64,000 bases of DNA, taken from positions 76,789,590 through 76,853,589 of the forward strand of contig NC_088678.1 in the NCBI RefSeq assembly GCF_950023065.1, read 5' to 3'. A program made the position numbers and the translations under genes. Origin of the DNA: Planococcus citri. Lineage: Eukaryota; Arthropoda; Insecta; Hemiptera; Pseudococcidae. Each line of letters starts with the position of its first letter. Within the stretch, counting starts at the first letter, position 1. The notes beneath the pieces were generated by a model. The model had not been told where the DNA came from and made no database searches. It saw only the letters and a program-made list of their open reading frames with translations. Shown one piece after another: positions 46,660 through 58,509 of this stretch.

Positions 46660-48190
46660 TCATTCATGTACAATGCTGATTTGAGCACCTGTGATATTAC
46701 GCAAACAATACAATATGAATTTATTATTTGGCTAATTGATGTCATAATTTCCTGATATGATCTGTACCTGAGATGATTTATTACCAGGCTTCCTACCTGA
46801 CCAGTTTATTACGCATTTTATTATTCTATGACTTCATGCCTTACGAAATATAAGATCCCAGTTAAATCGTGAATTACACTCGGTTCACAAGGCTCCTTAG
46901 GAAAGAGTCATGGGTCATAATGTTGGAGGATAATTGTATTTATGTGAAGAAATGCAAATATTTTGAGAACCGAAAAAGTATTTGATATAGGGCATACTGC
47001 CTCCATCGCCTAAAGGGGGATGATTTTGTGAACCCCTTAAACTGAAAAGTTTGGTAACGTGTTATTTACGAAGGGTAAAATACTTAGCAATTTGTCATCA
47101 ATTAAATTACAGATTTATGATGACAAGTTAGGTCTTTGTATCGAGCTCGCGGCCGCGAGTCGATTATTTAAGTAGGGAAAAATGCCGACAAAGATTTTAG
47201 CCTTTGGTCACGTGATTATCTTAAAAAATTATACCTATATACAAGTAGTCCGCGGCATTTTACTCACTTAGTTCCGTTGCCTGCAGTAAGATGGTTCTTC
47301 GTCATTTAGTAATAAGTTTTTATTTGTTAACACCTCGCGTGTGAAATTTATATAATTTGATTTACACAATCAATTGATCCGATGATCAATTGTATTGGAG
47401 TTCTTTTCGGTAGTTTGAGGTGTAACCGGTACCCTGTAAATTATGTGAAGTGTTACGTGACAGTTTAGTTAAGGTGCCATCGTCGTCCTTGGTTTTGGTA
47501 GGACCCCTGATAGAGATGGTCAATGTAGATAGTTTTCAGGTAAATGTTAAAGCGCATTTATCATCAAGGTAATTGGCTTATTACTAATTATTGTGATAGG
47601 TAGGTATGTGGAATCGGAGAATTCCATGCCTATCTAATATTTTATCAATGGTGTTTTGCATGACTTCATCGTGTATTATGTGTATAGGTTTCTTGTTTTT
47701 CTACTCGTGAGCATTCCCTAAATTGGAGGAATGGTGCGAGGAAATTAATTAAGTGCACTCGGTACTAGTTATAAATTATGCTTAATACTTCCTTATGACG
47801 GATCATAGTAGACGTAGGCTACCGATTGGTAGAACCGAAGTCCTATGTATAAATACGTTATAATAAATTCTTTTAAATTGTAATGTAGGTTTTATTCATT
47901 TCAACGTTCATTACATAGATTTTGCGTAGTTAAGTCAGTGTTTTTGGTTAGATAGAGAGTCTTGAGCTATCCAGGCAAATAGGGAAATATTCACCCCTAA
48001 GGTGATATTTCTAAAACTCACTAGCATAGGAAAACAAATAATTCCTTCTCTCCCTCTTACCAGGGCGTCTGATATTAACTATGTCATATTATGTTCGAAT
48101 ATGCAACTCACATCCTAATTGCAGACGAGGACACGACTCAAACCTGTTCGATCAACAGATATGTAATTACTTTCACATCCCCCTACACCT
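46660..48190. other. Unassigned intergenic region
   Basis: No gene, tRNA or defined element could be supported. 47130-47950 has more even base composition and a late AATAAATTC, which would suit an old solo LTR, but I found no matching second copy or target duplication. CTCGCGGCCGCGAG at about 47145 is a 14-bp palindrome. A short hairpin GAAATATTCACC..GGTGATATTTC is at about 47985-48013. Confidence 0.3.
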
Positions 48191-48510
48191 CATCATTAGT
48201 CGGAAATCAAATTTTGTAAAAATGAAAAAATCGAGTGATATGTCAAAATATTGGTTTTTCGGGCCAAGAAACACGAATCTGAGGTCCTTTTTACCCACAG
48301 ACCCCTTGGGGGCCCTTGAGGAGGTGCTACCAGAACAAAATTTTGTAAAATATAAAAAAATCGAGTGATATGTCAAAATATAGGTTTTTTGGGTCAACAA
48401 ACACCAATTCGAAGTCATTTTTTTCACTCAGCCCCTAAGGTAGGTGCTACTGAAATCAAATTTTGAAAAAATCACAAAAATTTGAGTGGTGTATCAAAAT
48501 CTAGGTTTTT
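48190..48510. repeat. Three diverged tandem units of about 125 bp
   Basis: AAATCGAGTGATATGTCAAA recurs (48229, 48358) and in weaker form (48479), each followed by a TAGGTTTTT/TTGGTTTTT block, CAA.AAACAC.AAT and a C-rich block. The order matches the reverse complement of the ATATTCGTGTTC units and resembles the units in 36874-38303. Confidence 0.6.
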
Positions 48511-48639
48511 TTTGGTTGGGGGGTTCTATTTGCCAATTTTTCAATAATTCGACTCTTCTGAATTCAATTTTTTCCTCAAGAGTTGGTGTTTTAAACTTGT
48601 AAATTACGTATACTAAACAAATTCTCTTTAGGTGAAATA

Positions 48640-49420
48640 ACCGCAAGAAGGTGTCAGTTCAAGAAGGTCCTATCAAGGTCTCTTTTGTAATGCGCTCCTA
48701 CAGAAATGTTGGTGATGGAAAAAAGATGACTGCGCGAGAAATAGATAGTGGCAGTGTTGCCAGATGATATTTTTGTTCAATGCTAGATTGAACAAAAATT
48801 TATGCTAAATTTCATTTCATTTTTTCTCAAAGAAATTGCAATAAAAACTTGAATCAATGCGATCTGAAAACAGAAACATTTTCATTTTGAGAACATTGGA
48901 GCAACATCAAAACTAAAACCTGTACTTTTGAAACTGGAAGGCAAAAATCATGGAAGCCTTTATTTTTACTGTTTAAAAACTTGAAATCATAAGTTTCACC
49001 TAGATATTTGCAGATGAATATCAGTAAGTATAGAATTGATAAGATTAACAATTTTCAATTTTGAACTTCTAAAATTAGTGAGGTGTGGAGCACTGGATGC
49101 GAATTGAAAAAAAAAGTATGCCAGATTTTAGATAATTATGCCAAAATGAAAAGGAATTATGCTAGGTAACCATTATGCTAAATGCTAGATTTGAAAATCA
49201 TGGAAAATCTCAATGCTAAATGAACTTGATTTATGATAAATTTAGCATAATTATGCCAAAATGGCAACACTGGATACTGGAAAGATGTTTCTGTTCAACA
49301 ATACAAACCGGAACTCGCGATATCATTGTAAACCAAAGTAGTGCAACACTGAAACATAAAAATGTGTCTTTCTTAAAACCGGTTTTTTGGCGATGGGTCC
49401 TTCTTGAATATCACCATTCA
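48640..49420. repeat. Fragment related to the 36874-38303 element
   Basis: 48645-48765 (AACCGCAAGAAGG, GAAGGTCCTATC, ATGTTGGTGATGGAAAAAA) is the complement of 37030-37140, and the end near 49418 resembles that element's terminus. The middle contains a family with AATGCTAGATT and its complement-like words (48775-49270). It lies just upstream of LDLR-like copy 2. Confidence 0.55.
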
Positions 49421-49867
49421 TTTTGGTGCTTAAACGATGGTCGCGCGCTTCAAGTCTTCGTTTTCCACACGTGTGAGATAAACGAACCTTAATTTGATTT
49501 TGATAGGGTCGCATCTACATTTTATAAAAATTTCCAAGTGTTCAATTAAACAATTTAATTTCACGGTTATCAAGTATGTGTAGCAAAATCCGTTCAAAAT
49601 TTTGGCCTTTCTCGCCATTGATGAGATTTTTAGTGATATTTTGTCTATTTTGTGTTGTAATTTCAAATGTCGAGTGTGTGAAGAATCTTTCTCGGTAAAT
49701 ATAATTTAAAATGGCTGACAGTGTTGGGTAATTTTCAAGTTACTTCCAGAACTTTGGAAAAATTAATTATTCGTGCCATGTTTTACGCAGATCGAACCTA
49801 CCTGGCGAAGAAAACAAACATGTCGATGGAAAGAACACCGAAGACGAACATTCACCGATAAGACAGG

Positions 49868-52216
49868 GTAAAATGACCTAAATATTTTTTCCTTAAAAGT
49901 GAACGAAATGAATCAATTGCGGTCGACTTCGTAGGCTATTTAAATTGGCTTGCAGAATAAATTTCGGATTTCCAGCTATATTTCAAGTTTCAAACATCTG
50001 CCAGAGGCTCCAGAACTGTTCAAAACGGTTTGAAACCGTTTCCAATCAATTTGTCAGGTCGAAATCCTAAATTCAGTTTTCTAGTTCAATTTGGCGAAAC
50101 TTTGATCGTAACATTCCGTTTGAACGTTCTTTTTTTTTAGCGTTTCCATCATTAGGGATTACAACAGTAATAGCAATAATATGCATCCGAGAATACATTA
50201 TGCATCCAAGGTAAAGCAGTTTTTTCAAGCAGTATTCATACATACGAGTACATGTTGGTAGGAGAGAGCATGACGGGGGTGCGGACAATAGAACCTATTG
50301 TTTGACACTTCGACGTGGTTAAGAACTTTGTCCCATGCCTTTGTTCATTTTTCACTTTCTCTGTTGTATTTAGTATACCTAATGATGTTGACCTTTGCTT
50401 CTCTAAAATGAAAGAATAGGAATGAGAAAACGATTAGTTATAAGTAGGTACATAAAGTCAATAATCATTTTTTTCAAGAGTCTAGAAATAGATCTGTCTC
50501 GATAAAAAATAGGGCAAAATTTATTGTGCTTTTCTTGAGGGAAAAAGACTGGAATTATGGCTCAATGTTACAAAAAAATATCATCTAGTTAAGCTTTAGA
50601 GAAGGGTCATTCCACGTCAATTGGACCAAGAAGTGGTGGGGGGGTTGACGATTCTTTTTTGAAATTTTTCCTGTGGAAAGACCTTCCGAAGGGATGGCCA
50701 ATGGCGCAAATCGCAGCCCTTCAGCCCATTTTTAAAGGCAGCCAGGGTGTGTCAAAGTTTTCATTGATCCTAAAATATCATCCATTTCAGCAGTGGATTA
50801 CTCGATGATCGCGATACCTACCAAAATGGAACCTTTTCTCATAGTTAGGGGTTTTGAAAGGCTTTTTGGTGATAACATAAAAATCAGTGTTGCCACTTTT
50901 ATTCGTATATCGTTCAGACTCTAAAAAATTCTGAAAAAAATATATTATAGACAGTTTTTCAAGCTGAACAACATATTAAAAAATTGAGATGGTACCATGT
51001 TGCAAAATCTATTTTAAAAAATTGAAAGTTTGCAAAAAAATGTGATTTTTTTATTTAAAACATGAAAAAAGGTTTTTATAGTGTGAAGTTGACCCATTTG
51101 ACGCCTATTTTTACGTATCTGTTGAAAAAGTTGAAAAAACATTTTCACTCAATGAAATAAACTTCGCACAAAAAATCAAAATTCGAGAAAATTTAATTTT
51201 CAAATTCAATTCAATTATCAAAAAATGTTTAAATTTATTCAGTTGTGTTATTTTGACCTCTTTCTGACGTATTAATTCATGAACAAATTGATAAAAATTA
51301 CACTCACAACAAAAACATAAAAATTTGTACATTTTTTTAATCTTTTCGAATTTTGATTTTTTTTTGTGAGGAATTCATTTCATTGAGTGAAAGGGGGTTT
51401 TCAACTTTTTCAACAGATACGTAAAAAGGAACGTTCAAACGGAATGTTATGATCAAAATTTCGCCAAATTGACCTATAGAAAGCTGAATTTAGGATATCC
51501 ACCTGACAAATCGATTGGAAACTGTTTCAAACCGTTTTGAATAGTTCTGGAGGCTGGAGCCTTCGGCAGATTTTTGAAACTCGAAATTCCCACTAAATTT
51601 CATCGGTTGCAGTTGGAAAGCCGAAATTCCTTCTGCAGAAGTAAAAAAAATATATACTTCAAGTGAGAAATATTTTGTTTTCAAAATTATAGGTTATTAT
51701 TTTTATTTTCATTTTTTTAAAGACATTTTAATAGAGAAGAAAGGCAAACAAGCCCTAGCGAAGCGAGGGCAAAAGCTTTCGAAAATTTTGTATTTTGAGA
51801 AGCAAAAAACAATCACGATCAGTCACTCTGTTCAAAACTGTTTTATTTTTAATTGAAAATTCGGAAAATTCGAATTTCCAGAATGCTGCTGGAGCATCCA
51901 AAACGGTTTGAAAGCACCATATATCTACCCCTATTTTGAAAACACTCGGTTTGCCGATCCGCAGCTGCAGCTTCAAGACTCAGTGAAAGCTCGAAAGTTT
52001 ATAACTTTTCTGAACTTTCGGCTGAGATAACTGATGGCTAAAGTTGGTGTCTAATTACAGCATTTTTCGCGCTGAATCCAAATATATGTACATAGGGTAG
52101 TAACTTGTGGTAAACTAAGGTATTTTTGTGTACAGGTCAGCTATTTATCAAGTACCTACCTACCTGACTTACCCACCTATTAATCTTTTTTCATTTTATG
52201 GATGCTATTTAAACAG
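49868..52216. other. Intron 2 of LDLR-like copy 2
   Basis: No exon. 49970-50135 and 51430-51640 are inverted copies of each other (around CTGCCAGAGGCTCCAGAAC / its complement and AACATTCCGTTTGAACGTTC). Between them, 50605-50900 starts GGGTCATTCCACGTCAATT and matches the interior of 26765-27953. 51750-52080 parallels 36430-36740 of copy 1. Confidence 0.55.
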
Positions 52217-53046
52217 ATTCAGTCGACTGTTCAGTCCACAATGGCCGATTCTTGTGCGAAGATAAGCGAAAATGCATCAAGTTATCAGATACGTGTAACG
52301 ACGAATGCGATTGCTTTGACTGTTCAGATGAAAGTGACCTATGTTGGGAATATAGTGAGAGTTTTGTTCCATACCTAGTATACGTCTTTTTCAAAGTAAT
52401 ATGAATTAAATTAACCTGGAAATCACTCTGCAGACGAAATTCTATGTCGATCGTGTCATCATTTGTGTTATCCTTCTCCACGTGGCTCCACGTGTTTGAG
52501 TAACAACAATACTCGCCAAAACAGCTCATTAGGTAGGTACATGTGAACGTACAAATAAAACAATCCTCACACAAAAATCTTCACCTCATTTCGCCTTTCT
52601 TATACAAAATAAACCTTGCATTTGCCTCTAGATCTTCAAGAATGTGGTCCAGACACGGTTTGTGATCAAAAATGCGTCATGTATGAAGGAATAGAACGAT
52701 GCTCGTGTAAAGAAAATTATCGAGGGAAGCCTGGAACCAAGGGAAAAGAATGCGTTAGCCATGGTAAGAGCATCTACAAGGTTTTTAGCTGATTAGATAG
52801 TTTATTGTATTAATTTGTATCGTTTTTTCCAGTATCTTATGAAAATCTTCTTCTGTATTCTACTTCAAAGGAGATAAAATTATTAAATTTCACTGCCAAT
52901 GAGACCCGTGTGATCCGGAAAGATGTCCAGTGCACATGTTTAGCCGCAGCTGGTGATTATTTGTATTATGGTATAGAGGATAAAAAAAATAAAGGTTATG
53001 TGTACAAATCTTCAATTCGGACTGGTGAGACGGATCTGATCATTAA

Positions 53047-55034
53047 CCCATTCGGTACCGCGGACGAGTATACTCGTCCAACTAGTACATGGCCCTTTGT
53101 ACCAATGACGAGTATACTCGTCCAGGGGTCATTCCATTTCAATTTGACCCATATTTTGACCCCATGTCTTTCGATTTTGTTCAAATTTTTTTCACATAAC
53201 CTACCCACCCAACTACTTGAAAAAAAAACGCCAATAATCCCCCCAACCCTCTCGAGGGCCCAGTGGGGAGGTTTTATTTTGCTTTAGCGATTTCCTGAAG
53301 TATTCCACTTCGGGGGCTCATAACTTTTCCGCTAGAAAACTTATTGACTCGAAAATAATTTCACAGTTCCAAATGGCATCCAAATTTGATTCAAAAACGT
53401 TCATGTAAAAGTTCATAAAAATTTTATAAAAGTTCAAAGTTGAACTTTCAGTGAAAGTTCAAATTTCAAAATGGCGCCGTAAGTGCGAGCTATGATTCAA
53501 AGTTACTCAAAAAATCACCATAGATGTAACTTTTTATGCTGTTTTGGAATATATTGTTTTCAAAATGGGCACTTTCAACTGGGGGGAAATTGCCCCCCTC
53601 AAATTTGGGTCCAAAATTCAAAGAAAGTAGGGTCGTGTAGTATATCAACTGTCATGTTTTCAGAGGTGTTGAACACGAATATGACCTTGGTTTTTCGATT
53701 GAGCTTCATTTGAAGCCCCCAGCACCCCCTCCCCTTGTAAGGGTCAAATTCCAAAAAAATGGGCTGTGTTACGCACATGAAATGGCACGTTTTTGGAAGT
53801 GCTGAACACGAATATGACCTTCGTTTTTTGATTGGGACTCATTTGAGGTCCCATGCTCCCCCCCCTTTGAGTCAAATTTTGAATAAAAATAAAATGGGGC
53901 ACTGGGGGCTTTAGGTGACGTCCAATCTAAAAACAAGTCTGATATTCGTGTTTAGCACCTCCAAAAACGTGCCATTTCATGTATCGCGTTACCCAAAACA
54001 TTTTTTTTGGAATTTGACCCTTTCGAGGGGAGGGGGTACTGTGGGCTTCAGATGAAGCGCAATCGAAAAACCAAGGTCATATTCGTGTTCAGCACCTCCA
54101 AAAACGTGCTATTTCATGTATCGCATTACACAAACCATTTTTTTGGAATTTGACCCTTTCAGGGTAAGGGGGTGCGGGGGCTTCAGATGAAGCACAATCG
54201 AAAAACCAAGGTCATATTCGTGTTTAGCACCTCCGAAAACATAATAGTTGATATAGTACACGCCCATACTTTTTTTTTTGAATTTTGGACCCAAATTTTG
54301 AGGGGGGCAATTTTCCCCCCCAATTGAAAGTGCCCATTTTGAAAACAATATATTCCGAAACAGCATAAAAAGTTACATCTGTGGTGATTTTTTGCGTAAT
54401 TTTGAATCATAGCTCGCACTTACGGCGCCATTTTGAAATTTGAACTTTCAATGAAAGTTCAACTTTGGACTTTTGAAAAACTTTATGAACGTTTTTGAAT
54501 CAGCTTTGGATGCCCTTTCAAACTGTGAAATTAGTTTTGAGCCAAGTTTCATAGCGGCGAAGATTACCATAAATAAGTACCAAAGGGAAATATTTCGAAA
54601 TTATTGGCATGCTATCCACCTATTGAATTTTCCAAAATTGATATTTTGGAGCTTCAAACGCCCCGGGACATAAAGTGTGAGGCATTGTTAGACAGGGGAG
54701 AGAGTGGAGATTCGGAATCTGTAAAAAAACAAAAATACGTATATTCTCAAAAACCTGCTATTCACCCCAAAAGTTTCGACCAGAATTTCCATTTTTTCCA
54801 ACCCCCCTTTCAATGCCCCAAAAAGGGTTGATAGCTTCGGTTTTTCTTCAATGTACCTCAGTTTTTGGATTCTTTGAACTTTCGGTTTTTCAAAAAGTAT
54901 AAAATCATCAATTTTGAATGAGCCGATGATTATTTATGAATTTTTTTCCAAAACCTCTATAAAATATTCAATCAATAGAAAATTCACGCGGTATTTAAGG
55001 CAAAAAAAAATAAATCGAGAAGGTACCAGATGGG
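53047..55034. mobile_element. piggyBac-type non-autonomous element (TTAA) in exon 6
   Basis: TTAA flanks both sides (53043-53046 and 55035-55038), and the intact paralogue has a single TTAA at the same codon position. Termini CCCATTCGGTACC and GGTACCAGATGGG fit the CCC...GGG ends of piggyBac elements. GACGAGTATACTCGTC palindromes occur at about 53063 and 53107. The interior is a large inverted repeat (arms near 53400-53600 and 54290-54500) around head-to-head units of the ATATTCGTGTTC family (cores 53676, 53809 inverted; 53943, 54080, 54215 direct). 1,988 bp, no transposase. Confidence 0.9.
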
Positions 55035-56824
55035 TTAATACCACATGTAAGTTGACATTCACCTAAATATTAGTTAGATAGAGGAACGTGAATATGATTC
55101 TACAATTTCACTTATTTAGATAAGGATTCAGCTAGGATTCACACCATCGACATCGATTGGATAACTGGTAACATATATTTTTCAACTAATCGGTTCATTG
55201 GCGTTTGTTCAAAAGATGGCAAATTTTGCACGAGAGTTATGTCTCTTAGTGAGGCTGATTTGTGCCATATCGGATTAGCTCCACGTTCGGGGTAGGTACC
55301 TATTTCAATTTTATCTATCTTATGAGCTCATACCTACAGATACCTAGAATAATACAAAATGATTTTTACAGGTTGTTATTCACTACCAAGGGAGCTGTAG
55401 ACCCTCTATATCACGATTCCGAAATCCTGAAAGCATCAATGGATGGATCAAATTTAACATCATTATACCAAGGAGGCATAACCCATCCAATTTCGTTAAC
55501 TGTAGATGAAACCTCGGAGAAGGTTTTCTGGATGGATTCCGATCTCGGAGAAATTCAAAGCATAGGGTTTGATGGCAAAAATTGGAAGGTAACTTTAAAT
55601 TTACCTAAATACAGGCACTATTAATCAAATTAAATGCTAATACGAGAGGTCAATTTCAGAAAGTATTTCAAAGTTCGCAGTTCAATGTTTTCACCATAAG
55701 CGGATTCGAAAGTAATTTGTTTTGGACAGAAGAAAACAAAAACAAAATTTTAATGAATTTTTACAATTCAACTGAAATAATTACCACAGACTACAATACC
55801 ACAGTCGTCAGATATTTATACGGATTTAACCCGGTTTTACAACGCAATAAAGTGAGTACCTAACCTACTACTAGATACGTATACTTATTTAATATCTTAC
55901 TTAGTAGGGTAGAGCAGAAACAAATCACACCTTTTAAGTGCTACCTGTCTTTGGAAAAAATGAGTACTATTAAACCCAAAAGACAGTTTCTTCTCCAAAA
56001 AATTTTTCTGCTCCACCTTAGTACTTACAAGTCTCCAAAATAGAATATCTACAAACTTGTATCTAAAGTTTAAAGGATACTGATGTACTCTTGTTTGTTC
56101 ATTTTTCACAGATATCAAATCCTTGCCTGAATTCAGGCTGTGAAGGTCTATGTTTACTCCGACCATCCTCAGATGAAGGATTTTTAAATTTTACATGTCT
56201 AGTACAATGTGACAATACCACATCTTTGAGTAGACAGAAGTGGTGCAATAATCTCTTTATTCGACATGGGCCTGATTCGAATGCAGAGGAATACGGGGAA
56301 ATGTCTCAATATGATGAAGAAGATATGGAGTTCAATTATCGAAATGAAACTTCCCCACCTCTTCAATCTGATGAAGTAGATCAAGAAACAGATTTCATTG
56401 CGTCTTCCGAACCTCCACAAACCGAAGGAAAATTCACATTGTTTGTGATCTTGATAATAATTTTTGTTGTGTTAACGAGTATCTGTATATATTTCATTTT
56501 TGGAAGAGACAGGTTCTACCTCTGTTATTCCCGAATAAATGTACCACCTGTCAGGTACTCAACGCTACGTGAAAGCGCTTGGAATACTGAAACTTGTGAG
56601 TGAGCTCGTTATACAGCTCAACAAATCATCATGGATCATTTTCATCGTTCCTGTGAGCTCTGATATCTGAATAATCGCATCGAAGGACCTCCATACCCGC
56701 TACCCAGGGTGTTTTATTCCCTCAAGAAATCGTTTTCATCGATTTTCATCGTTTCTTATTGTTTTTTCATCGATCAGCAATATCAGCATCGTTCCTATCA
56801 TTGTTGTGAAAGAAGAGGATGGTA

Positions 56825-57035
56825 CAGGGTGCCCAGAAATATCGAGCACCCCTAAGAAATTTTTTCATTAAAAATATAGGTTGGCAACGTGAAATAGATG
56901 CATATGATTGGTGGAATGTTATCTCTCCAATCCAACAACCAATCATGTGCTATCATTATTATTATTCACTGTGACCAACCATAGGATTTTAGTAGAAAAC
57001 TTTCTTAGGGGTGCTCGATATTTCTGGGCACCCTG
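56825..57035. mobile_element. 211-bp mariner-like MITE
   Basis: Terminal inverted repeats of about 36 bases (CAGGGTGCCCAGAAATATCG at the left, complement at the right) flanked by TA (56823-56824, 57036-57037). A related degraded copy is in intron 9 of LDLR-like copy 1. Confidence 0.85.
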
Positions 57036-57411
57036 TAGTTATTATGTACACACACGCTGTTTGTGTAAAATATGCACTTTTTCATTTCCTGTAAATTCAT
57101 ATATATTTCACACCTATTTGTGTAGTTATTGTTACCTTTTTTTTTTTTTTTTTTTTTTAGCGTGGTGGGGCAAGTTTATTAGAGGAATATCACATCATAA
57201 TTTTTTACACATTGGTTTTTAAAATAAGATGCACACAAAACAATAAACTGGACCTTAAGCAAATAAACAATAGCACTATTACATACCTATCTAGGCGATG
57301 TGTTGTATGAGTTGGTAAAACCCAACCAGTTCAAGTCGTTTCTGGCTTTCATGGCCACACCCTCTTTGATAGATTGTAACAAGGCGCATATTTTATTTCT
57401 ACCTTTAGTAG

Positions 57412-58499
57412 TAGAGCGTCGGATTCCAGAGACTGCAACACACAAACTAAACCAGGTAACATGCCGCGGTAGCGGGTATGGTTTGTAATGCGTTGTGTCG
57501 TTGTAAACTGCTGCAACTTTTAAACAAGATCGAGGACCCCCTTATTTTCTTATGCCATTTTGTAGAGAATTTTCTCCTCTTTCCAATGGTGTAAATTTTT
57601 TTGAAATCCTCATAACTTTTAATGGAGAAAATCGCGATTTTTCGATCTGTAAGAGGTAGCTAGACTGAGGTTACTGGTTTGTCTACTTTACTTTGAGGCG
57701 CCGTAACTTTTGAACCAGATCGGGAACCCTATCATTTTATGGTGTCTTTTTGTAGAGAAATTTACGCCCTTTCCAATGATATAACAATTTTTAAAATCCC
57801 CAACATTTTTCATCAAGAAAATTGCGATTTTACGAGATGAAAAAGCTTGAAAAAAAGCCATATGGCCTTTTTCAACTCGTAAAATTGCATTTTTCTCGAT
57901 GAGGAATTTTGAGGATTTTAAAAAATTTTATATCATCAGAAAGCACATGAAATTCTGCACAAAATGACACCATAAAATGATGAGGTCCGCGATCTGGTTT
58001 GAAAGTTCTGATTCTTTGAAGTAGAAAATAGACCGTGTCCATAGCAAGTAGCTAAATTTTTCATCTCGTAAAATCGCAATTTTCTTGATGAAAAATTTTG
58101 GGGATTTTAAAAATTGTTATATCATTGGAAAGGGCGTAAATTTCTCTACAAAAAGACACCATAAAATGATAGGGTTCCCGATCTGGTTCAAAAGTTACGG
58201 CGCCTCAAAGTATAAAGTAGACAAACCAGTAACCTCACAACCTCAGTCTAGCTACCTCTTACAGATCGAAAAATCGCGATTTTCTCCATTAAAAGTTATG
58301 AGGATTTCAAAAAAATTTACACCATTGGAAAGAGGAGAAAATTCTCTACAAAATGGCATAAGAAAATAAGGGGGTCCTCGATCTTGTTTAAAAGTTGCAG
58401 CAGTTTACAACGACACAACGCATTACAAACCATACCCGCTACCGCGGCATGTTACCTGGTTTAGTTTGTGTGTTGCAGTCTCTGGAATCCGACGCTCTA
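57412..58499. mobile_element. Foldback element with 10-bp target duplication
   Basis: TAGAGCGTCGGATTCC at the left is mirrored at 58499. CCTTTAGTAG is present on both sides (57402-57411 and 58500-58509). Arms continue for about 250 bases (ATGCCGCGGTAGCGGGTATG, AACAAGATCGAGG, CTATCATTTTATGGTGTC), then a nested second inverted repeat around CATATGGCC. Long TIRs plus a 9-11-bp duplication are typical of Mutator-like elements; assignment is inference. No transposase. Confidence 0.85.
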
Positions 58500-58509
58500 C
58501 CTTTAGTAG

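Larger units (their letters stand above)
49576..56603 (+). pseudogene. LDL-receptor-like membrane protein, copy 2, exon 6 interrupted by a transposon
   Basis: Exons: 49576-49694, 49791-49867, 52217-52354, 52434-52532, 52632-52763, 52833-53046 plus 55039-55046 (split exon 6), 55120-55291, 55372-55588, 55660-55851, 56112-56603. Domain order is as in copy 1: signal peptide (same core, four codons shorter before it), LDL-A, two EGF-like, beta-propeller, EGF-like, membrane segment (LFVILIIIFVVL), tail. Apart from the insertion, every exon keeps its frame, length differences are whole codons, and exon 10 has diverged strongly while staying open, implying past selection. The insertion places a stop at 53285-53287, inside the first propeller blade. 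It could be intact on other haplotypes. Confidence 0.85.

Noticed and set aside
47140..47160. Cloning-site or vector contamination (CTCGCGGCCGCGAG)
   Set aside because: Flanks are ordinary AT-rich genomic sequence with no vector features.
47130..47950. Solo LTR
   Set aside because: No second copy, target duplication or clear TG..CA ends could be identified.
52209..52574. Minus-strand 121-codon frame
   Set aside because: Antisense of LDLR-like exons 3 and 4, which carry the recognisable cysteine patterns.
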